A DNA stretch of 64,000 nt, taken from Pseudomonas sp. Irchel 3E20. Its GTDB lineage: Bacteria; Pseudomonadota; Gammaproteobacteria; Pseudomonadales; Pseudomonadaceae. Made by a program: the position numbers and the translations under genes. Below the pieces are notes generated by a model. The model worked only from the letters and a program-made list of their open reading frames with translations, did no database searches and was not told where the DNA came from. Where the stretch lies: assembly GCF_900187645.1 (NCBI RefSeq), contig NZ_FYEE01000005.1, positions 372,001 through 436,000 on the forward strand, read 5' to 3'. The number at the start of each line of letters is the position of its first letter. The first letter of the stretch is position 1. This document shows positions 51,570 through 60,562 of this stretch, piece after piece.

Positions 51570-52613
51570 ATGTTGAGATCCCTGAAATTCAGCGCCCTGG
51601 TCATGGGCATGATCGGTGCGGCACACGCGATGGCGGCAGGCCCGGACCTGACCGTGGTGTCCTTTGGCGGGGCGAACAAGGCAGCGCAGGTCAAAGCCTT
51701 CTACGCACCCTGGGAAGCGGCGGGCCACGGCAAGATTGTGGCCGGCGAGTACAACGGCGAAATGGCCAAGGTCAAGGCCATGGTCGATACCAAGAGCGTG
51801 TCGTGGGACCTAGTGGAAGTCGAGTCGCCGGAGCTGTCGCGCGGTTGCGATGAAGACATGTTTGAGCCCCTGGACCCAGCACTGGCGGGCAAGGCCGAAG
51901 ACTTCGTCAAAGGCGCGATCCAGCCTTGCGGCGTGGGCTTCTTCGTGTGGTCGACGGTGATGGCGTACAACGCCGACAAGCTGAAAACCGCGCCCACCAG
52001 TTGGGCGGATTTCTGGGACACCAAGCAGTTCCCGGGCAAACGTGGCCTGCGCAAAGGCGCTAAGTACACCCTGGAATTCGCGCTGATGGCCGACGGCGTC
52101 GCGCCCAAGGACGTCTACAAAGTACTGGCCGGCAAGGATGGCCAGGACCGCGCCTTCAAGAAACTCGACGAACTCAAGCCCAGCATCCAGTGGTGGGAAG
52201 CGGGCGCCCAGCCGCCGCAGTACCTGGCCTCCGGTGACGTGGTGATGAGCTCGGCCTACAACGGCCGGATCGCTGCGGTACAGAAGGAAAGCAACCTGAA
52301 AGTGGTGTGGAACGGCGGCATCTACGACTTCGACGCCTGGGCCATCCCCCGTGGCCTGAGCAAGGAGCGCGCCGACGCGGCGAAGAAATTCATCGCCTTC
52401 TCCGTGCAGCCTCAGCAGCAGAAGACCTACTCGCAGAACATCGCCTACGGCCCGGCGAACACCCAGGCTGTGCCGCTGCTGGACAAGGACATCCTCAAGG
52501 ACATGCCTACCACCCCGGAAAACATCGCCAACCAAGTGCAGATCGACGTCAGCTTCTGGGCCGACAACGGGGAGCAACTGGAGCAACGCTTCAACTCCTG
52601 GGCGGCTAAGTAA
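51570..52613 (+). CDS. agtB: Periplasmic substrate-binding protein AgtB
   Basis: 347 residues. Signal peptide (about 1-22, ends HAMA-AGPD), then a PotD/SpuD-like type II binding fold: LTVVSFGGANKAAQVKAFY, ASGDVVMSSAYNGRIAAV and AWAIPRGLSKERADAAKKFI. It would capture 5-aminovalerate or GABA for the AgtCD permease. It is 47 bases after agtA. A perfect REP-like hairpin follows before agtC. Confidence 0.9.
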   Translation: MLRSLKFSALVMGMIGAAHAMAAGPDLTVVSFGGANKAAQVKAFYAPWEAAGHGKIVAGEYNGEMAKVKAMVDTKSVSWDLVEVESPELSRGCDEDMFEPLDPALAGKAEDFVKGAIQPCGVGFFVWSTVMAYNADKLKTAPTSWADFWDTKQFPGKRGLRKGAKYTLEFALMADGVAPKDVYKVLAGKDGQDRAFKKLDELKPSIQWWEAGAQPPQYLASGDVVMSSAYNGRIAAVQKESNLKVVWNGGIYDFDAWAIPRGLSKERADAAKKFIAFSVQPQQQKTYSQNIAYGPANTQAVPLLDKDILKDMPTTPENIANQVQIDVSFWADNGEQLEQRFNSWAAK

Positions 52614-52633
52614 CGCTTAAAGCTTGGGTGTTG

Positions 52634-52664
52634 CTGTGGGAGCGAGCCCTGCTCGCTCCCACAG
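52634..52664. repeat. REP-type perfect hairpin between agtB and agtC
   Basis: Perfect 14-base inverted repeat with loop CCT (52634-52647 and 52651-52664). It sits inside the agt operon, where it could protect the agtAB part of the mRNA and lower agtCD expression, as REP elements do in other ABC operons. Confidence 0.75.
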
Positions 52665-52733
52665 TGGGACGAAGCAGCCAACCATACCCGGGCGGTCCGC
52701 CTGGGCAACGATCAAAGATTTGTGGAGTTCGCC

Positions 52734-53981
52734 ATGGCCATCGCCGTTCCCTTGAACGAGGTCACCAGCCCCAACCTCAAGCAGCGCCTGGCCCGGGCCG
52801 AGCGGCTTAACCGCTGGAAGGCCCAGGCCCTGATCGCGCCATTGGTGCTGTTTCTGTTGCTGGTGTTCCTGGTGCCGATCGTGGCGCTGCTCTACAAAAG
52901 CGTCGGCAACCCGGAAGTGGTCGCCGGCTTACCGCGTACCGTGGTGGCAGTGGCCGGTTGGGATGGCCGTGGCTTGCCCGGCGAGGCGGTGTACCAGGCT
53001 GCCAGCGAAGACCTGGCGCAAGCGCGCAAGAATCAAACCCTGGGCGATCTGTCCAAGCGCCTGAACATGGAGTTGGCCGGCTACCGCAGCCTGCTGACCA
53101 AAACCGCCCGGGCGTTGCCGTTCGCCACGCCACCGGCCTCGTATAAAGATGCGATGGAAGCCCTGGATGAGCGCTGGGGCGACCCGGCCTACTGGCAGGC
53201 GATCCGCCGCAACACCAGCAGCCTGACCCCGTACTACCTGTTGGCGGCGGTGGACCACCGCATCGACGACCTCGGCGAAGTGGCCCCGGCCACGCCCGAC
53301 CAGGCGATTTACCTGGATATCTTCGCGCGCACCTTCTGGATGGGCCTGGTGATTACCGCCATCTGCCTGGTGCTGGCCTATCCGCTGGCCTACCTGCTGG
53401 CCAACTTGCCGGCACGCCAGAGCAACCTGTTGATGATCCTGGTGCTGCTGCCGTTCTGGACCTCCGTGTTGGTGCGGGTGGCAGCGTGGATCGTGCTGCT
53501 GCAATCGGGCGGGCTGATAAATGGCGCATTGATGGCCATGGGCGTGATCGATAAACCCCTGGAGTTGGTGTTCAACCGGGTCGGCGTGTACATCTCGATG
53601 GTGCACATCCTGCTGCCGTTCATGATTTTGCCGATCTACAGCGTGATGAAGGGTATCTCCCCGACCTACATGCGCGCGGCGATTTCCCTGGGTTGCCATC
53701 CGTTCGCCAGTTTCTGGCGGGTGTACTTCCCACAGACCTACGCCGGTGTGGGCGCCGGGTGCCTGTTGGTGTTCATCTTGGCTATCGGCTACTACATCAC
53801 CCCGGCGCTGCTGGGCAGCCCCAACGATCAGATGGTCAGCTACTTCGTCGCGTTCTACACCAACACCAGCATCAACTGGGGCATGGCGACCGCGCTCGGC
53901 GGCCTGTTGCTGCTGGCGACCATCGTGTTGTACCTGATCTACAGCTGGTTGGTGGGCGCCAGTCGCCTGCGCCTGAGCTGA
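52734..53981 (+). CDS. agtC: ABC transporter permease AgtC, with large periplasmic insertion
   Basis: 415 residues from MAIAVPLNEVTSPNLKQRLA, with GGAG 6 bases upstream (the GTG at 52722 is less likely). The first membrane segment is about 35-58, then about 140 hydrophilic residues (60-200), then five more segments with the permease loop GCHPFASFWRVYFPQTYAGV. PotB-type permeases are near 285 residues, so the insertion between segments 1 and 2 is extra. It forms the channel with AgtD. Confidence 0.9.
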   Translation: MAIAVPLNEVTSPNLKQRLARAERLNRWKAQALIAPLVLFLLLVFLVPIVALLYKSVGNPEVVAGLPRTVVAVAGWDGRGLPGEAVYQAASEDLAQARKNQTLGDLSKRLNMELAGYRSLLTKTARALPFATPPASYKDAMEALDERWGDPAYWQAIRRNTSSLTPYYLLAAVDHRIDDLGEVAPATPDQAIYLDIFARTFWMGLVITAICLVLAYPLAYLLANLPARQSNLLMILVLLPFWTSVLVRVAAWIVLLQSGGLINGALMAMGVIDKPLELVFNRVGVYISMVHILLPFMILPIYSVMKGISPTYMRAAISLGCHPFASFWRVYFPQTYAGVGAGCLLVFILAIGYYITPALLGSPNDQMVSYFVAFYTNTSINWGMATALGGLLLLATIVLYLIYSWLVGASRLRLS

Positions 53982-53997
53982 ACCTGAGGAGAATGAA

Positions 53998-54822
53998 ATG
54001 CTGAGCCCCTACATGTCGCCCATCGAACGGGTGTGGTTCTACAGCTTGCGCATTCTTTGCGGGCTGATCCTGTTGTTCCTGATCCTGCCGGTGCTGGTGA
54101 TTATTCCGCTGTCGTTCAACTCCGGCAGTTTCCTGGTGTACCCGTTGCAGGGTTTCTCCCTGCACTGGTACCAGGACTTCTTCGCCTCGGCCGAATGGAT
54201 GCGCGCCCTGAAAAACAGCATCATCGTCGCCCCGGCGGCGACGGTGCTGGCCATGATCTTCGGCACGTTGGCGGCGATTGGCCTGACCCGTGGCGACTTC
54301 CCCGGCAAGGCGCTGGTGATGGCCCTGGTGATTTCGCCGATGGTGGTGCCGGTGGTGATTATCGGCGTGGCGAGCTACCTGTTTTTCGCCCCGCTGGGCC
54401 TGGGCAACAGCTTCTTCTCGTTGATCGTGGTGCATGCGGTGCTGGGTGTGCCCTTTGTCATCATCACCGTGTCGGCGACCTTGCAGGGGTTTAACCACAA
54501 CCTGGTGCGGGCGGCGGCCAGCCTGGGCGCCTCGCCGCTCACCGCGTTCCGCCGGGTGACCCTGCCGCTGATTGCGCCGGGGGTGATTTCCGGGGCGCTG
54601 TTCGCCTTTGCCACCTCCTTCGATGAAGTGGTGGTGACCCTGTTCCTCGCTGGCCCCGAGCAAGCGACCCTGCCGCGGCAGATGTTCAGCGGTATCCGCG
54701 AGAACCTCAGCCCTACCATCGCCGCCGCCGCGACGATGCTGATCGCCTTCTCGGTGATCCTGCTGCTGACCCTGGAATGGCTGCGTGGGCGCAGCGAGAA
54801 ATTGCGTACGGCGCAGGTGTAG
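53998..54822 (+). CDS. agtD: ABC transporter permease AgtD
   Basis: 274 residues, six membrane segments, PotC-like. The ATPase-coupling loop is VRAAASLGASPLTAFRRVTL. It lies 16 bases after agtC, with GAGGAGA upstream of the ATG. Last gene of the agtABCD operon. Confidence 0.93.
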   Translation: MLSPYMSPIERVWFYSLRILCGLILLFLILPVLVIIPLSFNSGSFLVYPLQGFSLHWYQDFFASAEWMRALKNSIIVAPAATVLAMIFGTLAAIGLTRGDFPGKALVMALVISPMVVPVVIIGVASYLFFAPLGLGNSFFSLIVVHAVLGVPFVIITVSATLQGFNHNLVRAAASLGASPLTAFRRVTLPLIAPGVISGALFAFATSFDEVVVTLFLAGPEQATLPRQMFSGIRENLSPTIAAAATMLIAFSVILLLTLEWLRGRSEKLRTAQV

Positions 54823-54833
54823 TTGCCCCTTTA

Positions 54834-54973
54834 GGAGCGGGCAGGCCAGCTCCCACAGTTCAACTGTGGTACGGGTGGGATTTTCATTTTTCCTCTGTGG
54901 GAGCGAGCCTGCTCGCGATGGCGGCACGCAGTGGCGGTGACGAAGAGTAGGGATAAGACAGTTGCTCCCACAG
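54834..54973. repeat. REPIN and long flanking repeat after agtD
   Basis: A minus-orientation REP remnant (54834-54858) and a full plus REP (54895-54925). From 54859 to 54973 the sequence nearly repeats 1587-1700 at the other end of the window. The 317-base gap 54823-55139 otherwise holds the rpe upstream region, with a TATACA/TACAAT -10-like stretch at 55096-55103. Confidence 0.8.
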
Positions 54974-55139
54974 AGGGAACCTGCGGTGATCCCTCGACCA
55001 TGATCTGGAACAACACACTGGACACCCCGGGCAGGCAAGCTATCGTCCACCCCCACATGGACCGATCATCGCCGTGCGCACGCCAAAGCATGAGGTATAC
55101 AATGCGCGCCACCGTGATCCTGCTCAAAAAAGGTGCGTC

Positions 55140-55814
55140 ATGCAGCCCTTCGCTATTGCTCCGTCGATTCTCTCCGCCGATTTCGCTCGCCTGGGCGAGG
55201 AAGTGGACAACATTCTCGCCGCTGGCGCCGACATCGTGCACTTCGATGTCATGGACAACCATTACGTCCCCAACCTGACCATCGGCCCGATGGTGTGCGC
55301 CGCGCTGCGCAAGTACGGCATCACCGCGCCCATCGACGCGCACCTGATGGTCTCGCCGGTAGACCGCATCATCGGCGACTTCATCGAAGCTGGCGCGACC
55401 TACATCACCTTCCACCCGGATGCCACCATCCACGTTGACCGCTCCCTGCAAATGATCCGCGAAGGCGGCTGCAAGGCGGGGCTGGTGTTCAACCCGGCGG
55501 CGTCGCTCGACTCGCTCAAATACGTGATGGACAAGGTCGACATGATCTTGCTGATGAGCGTCAACCCAGGCTTCGGCGGGCAGAAGTTCATCCCCGCGAC
55601 CCTGGATAAACTGCGCGAGGCGCGCGCCCTGATCGATGCGTCGGGGCGCGATATCCGCCTGGAAATCGACGGCGGCGTGAACGTCGGCAACATCCGTGAA
55701 ATCGCTGCGGCGGGCGCCGACACCTTCGTCGCCGGCTCGGCGATTTTTAATGCCCCGGACTACCGTGAAGTGATCGCCAAGATGCGCGCCGAACTGGCTC
55801 TGGCCCGCCCATGA
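55140..55814 (+). CDS. rpe: Ribulose-phosphate 3-epimerase
   Basis: 224 residues from [23 protein letters not shown] barrel. It interconverts ribulose-5-phosphate and xylulose-5-phosphate. Motifs are [28 protein letters not shown] and [14 protein letters not shown] lies before the ATG at 55140; the in-frame start at 55074 gives an N-terminus unlike the family. It overlaps gph by 4 bases. Confidence 0.97.
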   Translation: MQPFAIAPSILSADFARLGEEVDNILAAGADIVHFDVMDNHYVPNLTIGPMVCAALRKYGITAPIDAHLMVSPVDRIIGDFIEAGATYITFHPDATIHVDRSLQMIREGGCKAGLVFNPAASLDSLKYVMDKVDMILLMSVNPGFGGQKFIPATLDKLREARALIDASGRDIRLEIDGGVNVGNIREIAAAGADTFVAGSAIFNAPDYREVIAKMRAELALARP

Positions 55815-56629
55815 GCGGCTTTGAGCAGCTGTTCCCCGGCAGCCTGCCGCGCCTGGTGATGTTCGATCTGGATGGCACGTTGATCGATTCGGTCCCGGAC
55901 CTGGCGGTGGCGGTGGATCACATGCTGCTCAAGATGGGCCGCGCCCCGGCCGGCCTCGACGCGGTGCGCCAGTGGGTCGGCAACGGTGCGCCGGTGCTGG
56001 TGCGCCGGGCGTTGGCGGGGGGCATTGAGCATGGTGAGGTCGATGACGTCGAAGCCGAGCATGCCCTGGAGATTTTCATGGAGGCCTACGCCGACGGCCA
56101 TGAGCTGACGGTGGTCTACCCCGGCGTGCGCGACACCCTCAAGTGGCTGCACAAGCAGGGCGTGGAAATGGCCCTGATTACCAACAAGCCCGAGCGCTTC
56201 GTCGCGCCGTTGCTGGACGAGATGAAGATCGGCCGGTACTTCCGCTGGATCATCGGCGGCGACACCCTGGCGCAAAAAAAGCCCGACCCGGCGGCGTTGT
56301 TTTTCGTGATGAAAATGGCCAACGTCCCTGCTTCGCAATCGTTGTTCGTCGGCGATTCGCGCAGCGACGTGCTGGCGGCGAAAGCGGCGGGGGTCAAGTG
56401 CGTGGCCTTGAGCTACGGCTACAACCACGGGCGGCCGATTGCCGAAGAGTCGCCGACTCTGGTGATCGACGACTTGCGCCGGCTAATTCCCGGTTGCCTG
56501 GACTCGGGCGCCGGGGTAACGTTGCCCGACGTCGCCCAACCCTGTTCTGGAAACCCCATCGTGGTGGTCACTCGCAAACTCTGGATGAAAGTCATCAAGG
56601 CCCTGGCCCGCTGGCGTTGGCGCGCCTGA
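55811..56629 (+). CDS. gph: Phosphoglycolate phosphatase; 3' end doubles as trpE leader
   Basis: 272 residues, HAD superfamily. Nucleophile Asp19 and Asp21 ([11 protein letters not shown]), the Thr/Ser motif LITNKPE, Lys157 region and [14 protein letters not shown] are present. It removes phosphate from 2-phosphoglycolate. The HAD domain ends near residue 230 and a tail of about 40 residues follows; the last 14, [14 protein letters not shown], are almost the same as a peptide encoded before trpG and look like a tryptophan leader read in the gph frame. Whether all ribosomes reading the tail come from gph is open. Confidence 0.95.
   Translation: MSGFEQLFPGSLPRLVMFDLDGTLIDSVPDLAVAVDHMLLKMGRAPAGLDAVRQWVGNGAPVLVRRALAGGIEHGEVDDVEAEHALEIFMEAYADGHELTVVYPGVRDTLKWLHKQGVEMALITNKPERFVAPLLDEMKIGRYFRWIIGGDTLAQKKPDPAALFFVMKMANVPASQSLFVGDSRSDVLAAKAAGVKCVALSYGYNHGRPIAEESPTLVIDDLRRLIPGCLDSGAGVTLPDVAQPCSGNPIVVVTRKLWMKVIKALARWRWRA
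56494..56522 (+). promoter_or_regulatory. Candidate sigma-70 promoter of trpE inside gph
   Basis: TTGCCT (56494-56499), 17 bases, TAACGT (56517-56522). It would start transcripts about 55 bases before the leader ATG. The spacing resembles the candidate trpGDC promoter at 60271-60299. The match is moderate and untested. Confidence 0.3.
56585..56629 (+). CDS. trpE leader peptide (in frame with gph tail)
   Basis: ATG at 56585 opens 14 codons, [14 protein letters not shown], ending at the gph stop. Two Trp codons, spaced by Arg, lie just before the stop, 72 bases upstream of the trpE ATG, and a short hairpin with a U-run follows. A near-copy precedes trpG. Attenuation of trpE and trpGDC has been reported in P. 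putida. The ribosome-binding site is weak, so the leader might also be read only as the end of gph; a GTG at 56561 with GGAAA upstream is another possible start. Confidence 0.65.
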   Translation: MKVIKALARWRWRA

Positions 56630-56638
56630 CTCGAGCCT

Positions 56639-56660
56639 GGCCGTTCATCCGGCCCGTTTT
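56639..56660 (+). terminator. Candidate trpE attenuator hairpin
   Basis: GGCCG-TTCATC-CGGCC followed by CGTTTT, 10-15 bases after the leader stop and 40 bases before trpE. The 5-base stem is short; upstream GGCC-rich sequence around the Trp codons could pair with it as an antiterminator. Confidence 0.4.
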
Positions 56661-56700
56661 GCACACCTGACCGTTAGACCCTCCTGCCACGAGGCACCCC

Positions 56701-58182
56701 ATGATCCGCGAAGAATTCCTGCGTTTGGCCGCTGCCGGCTACAACCGTATCCCGCTTGCCTGCGAAACCCTCGCTGACTTCGACACGCCGTTGTCGATCT
56801 ACCTGAAACTGGCCGACCAGCCCAACTCCTACCTGCTGGAGTCGGTGCAGGGCGGCGAGAAATGGGGGCGCTACTCGATCATCGGCCTGCCCTGCCGCAC
56901 GGTGTTACGGGTGCACGACCACCACGTCAGCGTGACCCTGGACGGCGTCGAGGTTGAAAGCCACGACGTTGCCGATCCGCTGGCCTTCGTCGAGCAGTTC
57001 AAGGCGCGCTACAACGTGCCGACCATCGCCGGGCTGCCGCGTTTCAATGGCGGTTTGGTGGGCTACTTCGGCTACGACTGCGTGCGCTATGTGGAAGAAC
57101 GCCTGGGCAAGTGCCCGAACCCGGACCCGCTGGGCGTGCCAGACATTCTGCTGATGGTGTCCGACGCGGTGGTGGTGTTCGACAACCTGGCGGGCAAGAT
57201 GCACGCCATCGTGCTGGCCGACCCGGCCCAGGAAAACGCCTTCGAGCAGGGCCAGGCGAGCCTCGCCGCGTTGCTGGAAAAACTGCGCCAGCCCATCACC
57301 CCGCGCCGGGGCCTGGACCTGAGCCGCCCGCCCGCCGCAGACCCGGTGTTCCGCTCCAGTTTCACCCAGGGTGATTACGAGCGCGCGGTCGAGACCATCA
57401 AGCAATACATCCTGGCCGGTGACTGCATGCAGGTGGTGCCGTCGCAACGCATGTCCATCGACTTCAAGGCCGCGCCCATCGACCTGTACCGGGCGCTGCG
57501 CTGCTTCAACCCGACGCCTTATATGTACTTTTTCAACTTCGGCGACTTCCATGTGGTCGGCAGTTCCCCGGAAGTGCTGGTGCGGGTCGAAGACAACCTG
57601 ATTACCGTGCGCCCCATCGCCGGCACCCGGCCACGGGGCGCCACCGAGGAAGCGGACCTGGCGCTGGAACAGGACCTGCTGTCCGACGACAAGGAAATCG
57701 CCGAACACCTGATGCTGATCGACCTGGGCCGTAACGACACCGGGCGCGTCTCGGAAATCGGCTCGGTGAAACTCACCGAGAAAATGGTCATCGAGCGTTA
57801 TTCCAACGTGATGCACATCGTCTCCAACGTCACCGGCGAGCTCAAGGCAGGCCTGAGCGCGATGGACGCGCTGCGGGCGATCCTGCCGGCAGGCACCTTG
57901 TCGGGTGCGCCGAAAATCCGCGCGATGGAAATCATCGACGAACTGGAGCCGGTCAAGCGTGGCGTGTACGGCGGAGCGGTGGGGTATTTCGCCTGGAACG
58001 GCAACATGGACACCGCCATCGCCATCCGCACGGCGGTTATCAAGGACGGTGAACTGCATGTGCAGGCCGGCGGCGGCATCGTCGCCGACTCGGTGCCCGC
58101 GCTGGAATGGGAAGAAACCCTGAACAAACGCCGCGCGATGTTCCGCGCCGTCGCCCTGGCCGAGCAAACGCCGCAGGGGTGA
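56701..58182 (+). CDS. trpE: Anthranilate synthase component I TrpE
   Basis: 493 residues. It makes anthranilate from chorismate with TrpG-supplied ammonia. The N-terminal feedback-binding region has [18 protein letters not shown]; the chorismate-binding core has [33 protein letters not shown] and [20 protein letters not shown] lies 6 bases before the ATG. It is separated from trpGDC by the convergent estA, the Pseudomonas arrangement. Confidence 0.98.
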   Translation: MIREEFLRLAAAGYNRIPLACETLADFDTPLSIYLKLADQPNSYLLESVQGGEKWGRYSIIGLPCRTVLRVHDHHVSVTLDGVEVESHDVADPLAFVEQFKARYNVPTIAGLPRFNGGLVGYFGYDCVRYVEERLGKCPNPDPLGVPDILLMVSDAVVVFDNLAGKMHAIVLADPAQENAFEQGQASLAALLEKLRQPITPRRGLDLSRPPAADPVFRSSFTQGDYERAVETIKQYILAGDCMQVVPSQRMSIDFKAAPIDLYRALRCFNPTPYMYFFNFGDFHVVGSSPEVLVRVEDNLITVRPIAGTRPRGATEEADLALEQDLLSDDKEIAEHLMLIDLGRNDTGRVSEIGSVKLTEKMVIERYSNVMHIVSNVTGELKAGLSAMDALRAILPAGTLSGAPKIRAMEIIDELEPVKRGVYGGAVGYFAWNGNMDTAIAIRTAVIKDGELHVQAGGGIVADSVPALEWEETLNKRRAMFRAVALAEQTPQG

Positions 58183-58200
58183 GGGTTCGCCGTCGTTTGT

Positions 58201-58226
58201 GTGGGAGCGGGCAAGCCTGCTCCCAC
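58201..58226. terminator. REP-like hairpin between convergent trpE and estA
   Basis: GTGGGAGCGGGC-AA-GCCTGCTCCCAC, 12 pairs with one wobble. It is the only terminator-like structure between the converging genes and is built from a REP half. Confidence 0.65.
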
Positions 58227-58245
58227 AGTGAGTGTGCAGTGGCGT

Positions 58246-60159
58246 TTAGAAATCCAGGCTTACGCCCACACTCACACCCTGTTGGGTGAAGTCATCGTCC
58301 TTACGCAGGTTGTAGCTACCGCGTAGGGCGAGGTCAGCGGTCAGTTTGTGGCTGACGCCCAGGCTCAAACGGTTCAAGTCGCTTTGCGGGGTGTAGCCCT
58401 CGAGCGTGAAGTCGTTGGCGGGCAGGCTGTTGAGGGCGATTTTCAGGTGCTGGGTGTCGTCCTCGAACTCCCGCTCGTGGGCCACTTCGCCAAATACCAG
58501 GGTTTGTGGCGTGAGCTGGTACTTACCCTGCAAGCCAACGCCCAGGCGCTTGGAGGTGCGGGTCTGGTCATCGAAGGTCAGGGCCGTGGCGCTGGCGCCG
58601 TTCTCCGAGTAACCGTCCACCTCCACCCGCGCATAGTCGGCGCTGACGAACGGCGACAGATGCCAAGGGCTCGCGGCGGACTGGGCGATGTCATAACCGG
58701 CGCGGGTGCTGAAGGCCCAAAGGTCGCCCTTGGTGTCGCCTTTCTCGCCGCCGGCGGCAACGCCCAGGTCGAACTTGCGCTTGAGGTTGTCGTAATCCAA
58801 GTGCCCGGCGGTCAGGGCGGCATCGGCCCACCAGCGGTTCTGCTGAAATTGCGCGAACGCGGTACCCAGGTAGCTGTTGAGTTTGTAATCCGAATCGCGG
58901 TTGCCCGCCTCCAGGCTCTGGCGGTAGAACCCGGTGGCCAGGCCCACGCGCCAGGCGTCGTTGAGGCGGTAGCTGCCGCCCACCGTCAGGTTGTAACCAC
59001 TGCCGTCGGCGCTGGCGGCGCTGCTCTGGCTGTCGATGTCCAGATGCTGGCCACCGGCGGCGACCATCGCCCGCCATTGGCCCACGCCTTGCCAGTTTTC
59101 CCAGTCGGCCTGCCATTGGTTGCGCAACTCGTCCTGGTGGGCGCGGAGCGTGCCTTGGGCCATTTCCGGTAGCAGAGTGATTTCCCATGGTGCGGACAGC
59201 AGCGAGTAGGCGTAGTCGGCGATCAGGCGTTGGCCGGCCTCGGTGGGGTGCACCGAGTCGTTGTAGATCAGCTTCGTTGGATCGGGCGTGGCGCTGTTGA
59301 TGCCGTACACCGCGTTTTCGGTGCAGCTCTTGCCGCTGAAGCAAGTGGCGCTGAGGTTCTGGTCGGCGGCCAGGCCAAAGCGTGCGGGGTCGGCGAAGGT
59401 TTCCTTGAGCATCAGCGGCACGTTAAGCGGGATGATTTGGGCGTCGATACTGGTCAGGCGCTGCACCAGTTCCTGGTTGAAGGCGCCGCTCAGGCGCGTG
59501 CCGAAGTCTTGTAGGCCGCTGCCGTTGAGGGCGGGGGTCAGCCCCAGGTCGGGCAGCAGCCACACCATCACATACTTGGCCCCGGCCGTTTGCAGGGCTT
59601 GAGCGCTGTCGGCCAGCCGCCCGGCCGCAGCGTAGGCCTGTTCCTCATTGAGGATGCGACCCTGGAGAAAGTCGTTACCGCCGCCGGAAAGGTAGTACAG
59701 GGCCTTGGGGTCGGCCCGCAGGTTGTTCGCCAGGTAGCCGGGGCGGCTTCTGTCGCCGGTGTCGGACACGGTGGTGATCGAGTCGAGAATCTGGTCGGTG
59801 CGGTAGCCGCCTACCGCCCAGTTGTTGCCATCTACCTGGCCTTGGCTGGCGCGGATGGCGGAGGTTGAGGCGGCCAGTTCATCGGCGGAAAACCCCAGTT
59901 TGCCCCCCAGGATTTGCGTCGAGTTGGCGCTGCGCTCTTCACCGCTGCCGTCCTTATAGGTCGGGCCAACGCGGTTGGTGTAGCGCTGGGTCGAGCCGGC
60001 GGGGCCGTCCGGGTCGGCGAACTGGCCGGCGTCGTTGAGGCTGTCGCCAAACACAATGAAGTTGGAATAAGGGGAGGGCGCGGCAAGGGCTTGGGCGCAA
60101 GCGATGCTGAGCAGGACGCCCGCGACGGGTACGAACAACGTCTGTTTAATCATGTTCAA
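58246..60159 (-). CDS. estA: GDSL autotransporter esterase EstA
   Basis: 637 residues. Signal peptide (about 1-27, ends ALA-APSP), GDSL passenger with Ser40 in [14 protein letters not shown], the Gly/Asn blocks, and [17 protein letters not shown] supplying the Asp-His pair. The C-terminal 290 residues form an autotransporter beta-barrel ending in Phe (VGVSLDF). Surface-anchored esterases of this type affect rhamnolipid production and motility in P. aeruginosa and are known as EstP/EstA in P. putida, which has it at this site. Confidence 0.95.
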   Translation of the reverse strand: MNMIKQTLFVPVAGVLLSIACAQALAAPSPYSNFIVFGDSLNDAGQFADPDGPAGSTQRYTNRVGPTYKDGSGEERSANSTQILGGKLGFSADELAASTSAIRASQGQVDGNNWAVGGYRTDQILDSITTVSDTGDRSRPGYLANNLRADPKALYYLSGGGNDFLQGRILNEEQAYAAAGRLADSAQALQTAGAKYVMVWLLPDLGLTPALNGSGLQDFGTRLSGAFNQELVQRLTSIDAQIIPLNVPLMLKETFADPARFGLAADQNLSATCFSGKSCTENAVYGINSATPDPTKLIYNDSVHPTEAGQRLIADYAYSLLSAPWEITLLPEMAQGTLRAHQDELRNQWQADWENWQGVGQWRAMVAAGGQHLDIDSQSSAASADGSGYNLTVGGSYRLNDAWRVGLATGFYRQSLEAGNRDSDYKLNSYLGTAFAQFQQNRWWADAALTAGHLDYDNLKRKFDLGVAAGGEKGDTKGDLWAFSTRAGYDIAQSAASPWHLSPFVSADYARVEVDGYSENGASATALTFDDQTRTSKRLGVGLQGKYQLTPQTLVFGEVAHEREFEDDTQHLKIALNSLPANDFTLEGYTPQSDLNRLSLGVSHKLTADLALRGSYNLRKDDDFTQQGVSVGVSLDF

Positions 60160-60270
60160 GTCCGTTTATTTATTGTTGTTGTAAGCGAAACGACAGTACC
60201 AAAAGCGTTTGTGTTTTAGCTATGGCTAATGGCTGCCATTGATGTTTGTCCCTGCCGGGCCTGTGGCTTA

Positions 60271-60299
60271 TTGCGCCCTCTGCCAAGCTAAGCTACTGT
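60271..60299 (+). promoter_or_regulatory. Candidate sigma-70 promoter of trpGDC
   Basis: TTGCGC (60271-60276), 17 bases, TACTGT (60294-60299), upstream of the leader peptide and divergent from estA. The part of the 403-base gap between estA and here holds no gene. Confidence 0.35.
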
Positions 60300-60351
60300 G
60301 CCGGAACGTATGAACGAGACTTCCTCCGTGTTAATCATCAACAACCTCTTG

Positions 60352-60396
60352 ATGCTCATCGTCAAGGCTCACGCCCGCTGGCGTTGGCGCGCCTAA
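60352..60396 (+). CDS. trpGDC leader peptide
   Basis: ATG 60352 opens 14 codons, MLIVKAHARWRWRA. The last seven residues and 17 of their coding bases are shared with the leader before trpE. An in-frame ATG at 60310 would give 28 codons. Two Trp codons near the stop and the long leader (166 bases to trpG) suit attenuation. A ribosome-binding site is not obvious. Confidence 0.65.
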   Translation: MLIVKAHARWRWRA

Positions 60397-60406
60397 CTTT
60401 TCTCTG

Positions 60407-60419
60407 CCGGCCTGGCCGG
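60407..60419 (+). other. Hairpin in the trpGDC leader
   Basis: CCGGC-CTG-GCCGG starts 10 bases after the leader stop, the same place as the trpE hairpin, but no U-run follows. It could be part of a pause or attenuator structure; I could not find a canonical terminator before trpG by eye. Confidence 0.35.
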
Positions 60420-60562
60420 ACCTGTACCGATTTGCCTTCTTGACCTGTGGAACCTGCCGCTTGTGCTGATGCCGTCCTAGCGGGCGCCAATGCGCTGCGC
60501 AACCTGGTCAAACTTTCGAAGGCCGTATTAAAAGTCAGTGAATTCAAGAGGTTGAAATTTTC

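Noticed and set aside
60310..60351. Longer trpG leader peptide from ATG 60310
   Set aside because: In frame, but the candidate promoter would start transcription only a few bases before it, so the ATG at 60352 was preferred; not excluded.
58183..60562. Tailocin or prophage genes in the trpE-trpG interval
   Set aside because: Only estA and the trpG leader are found; no tail, lysis or regulator genes.
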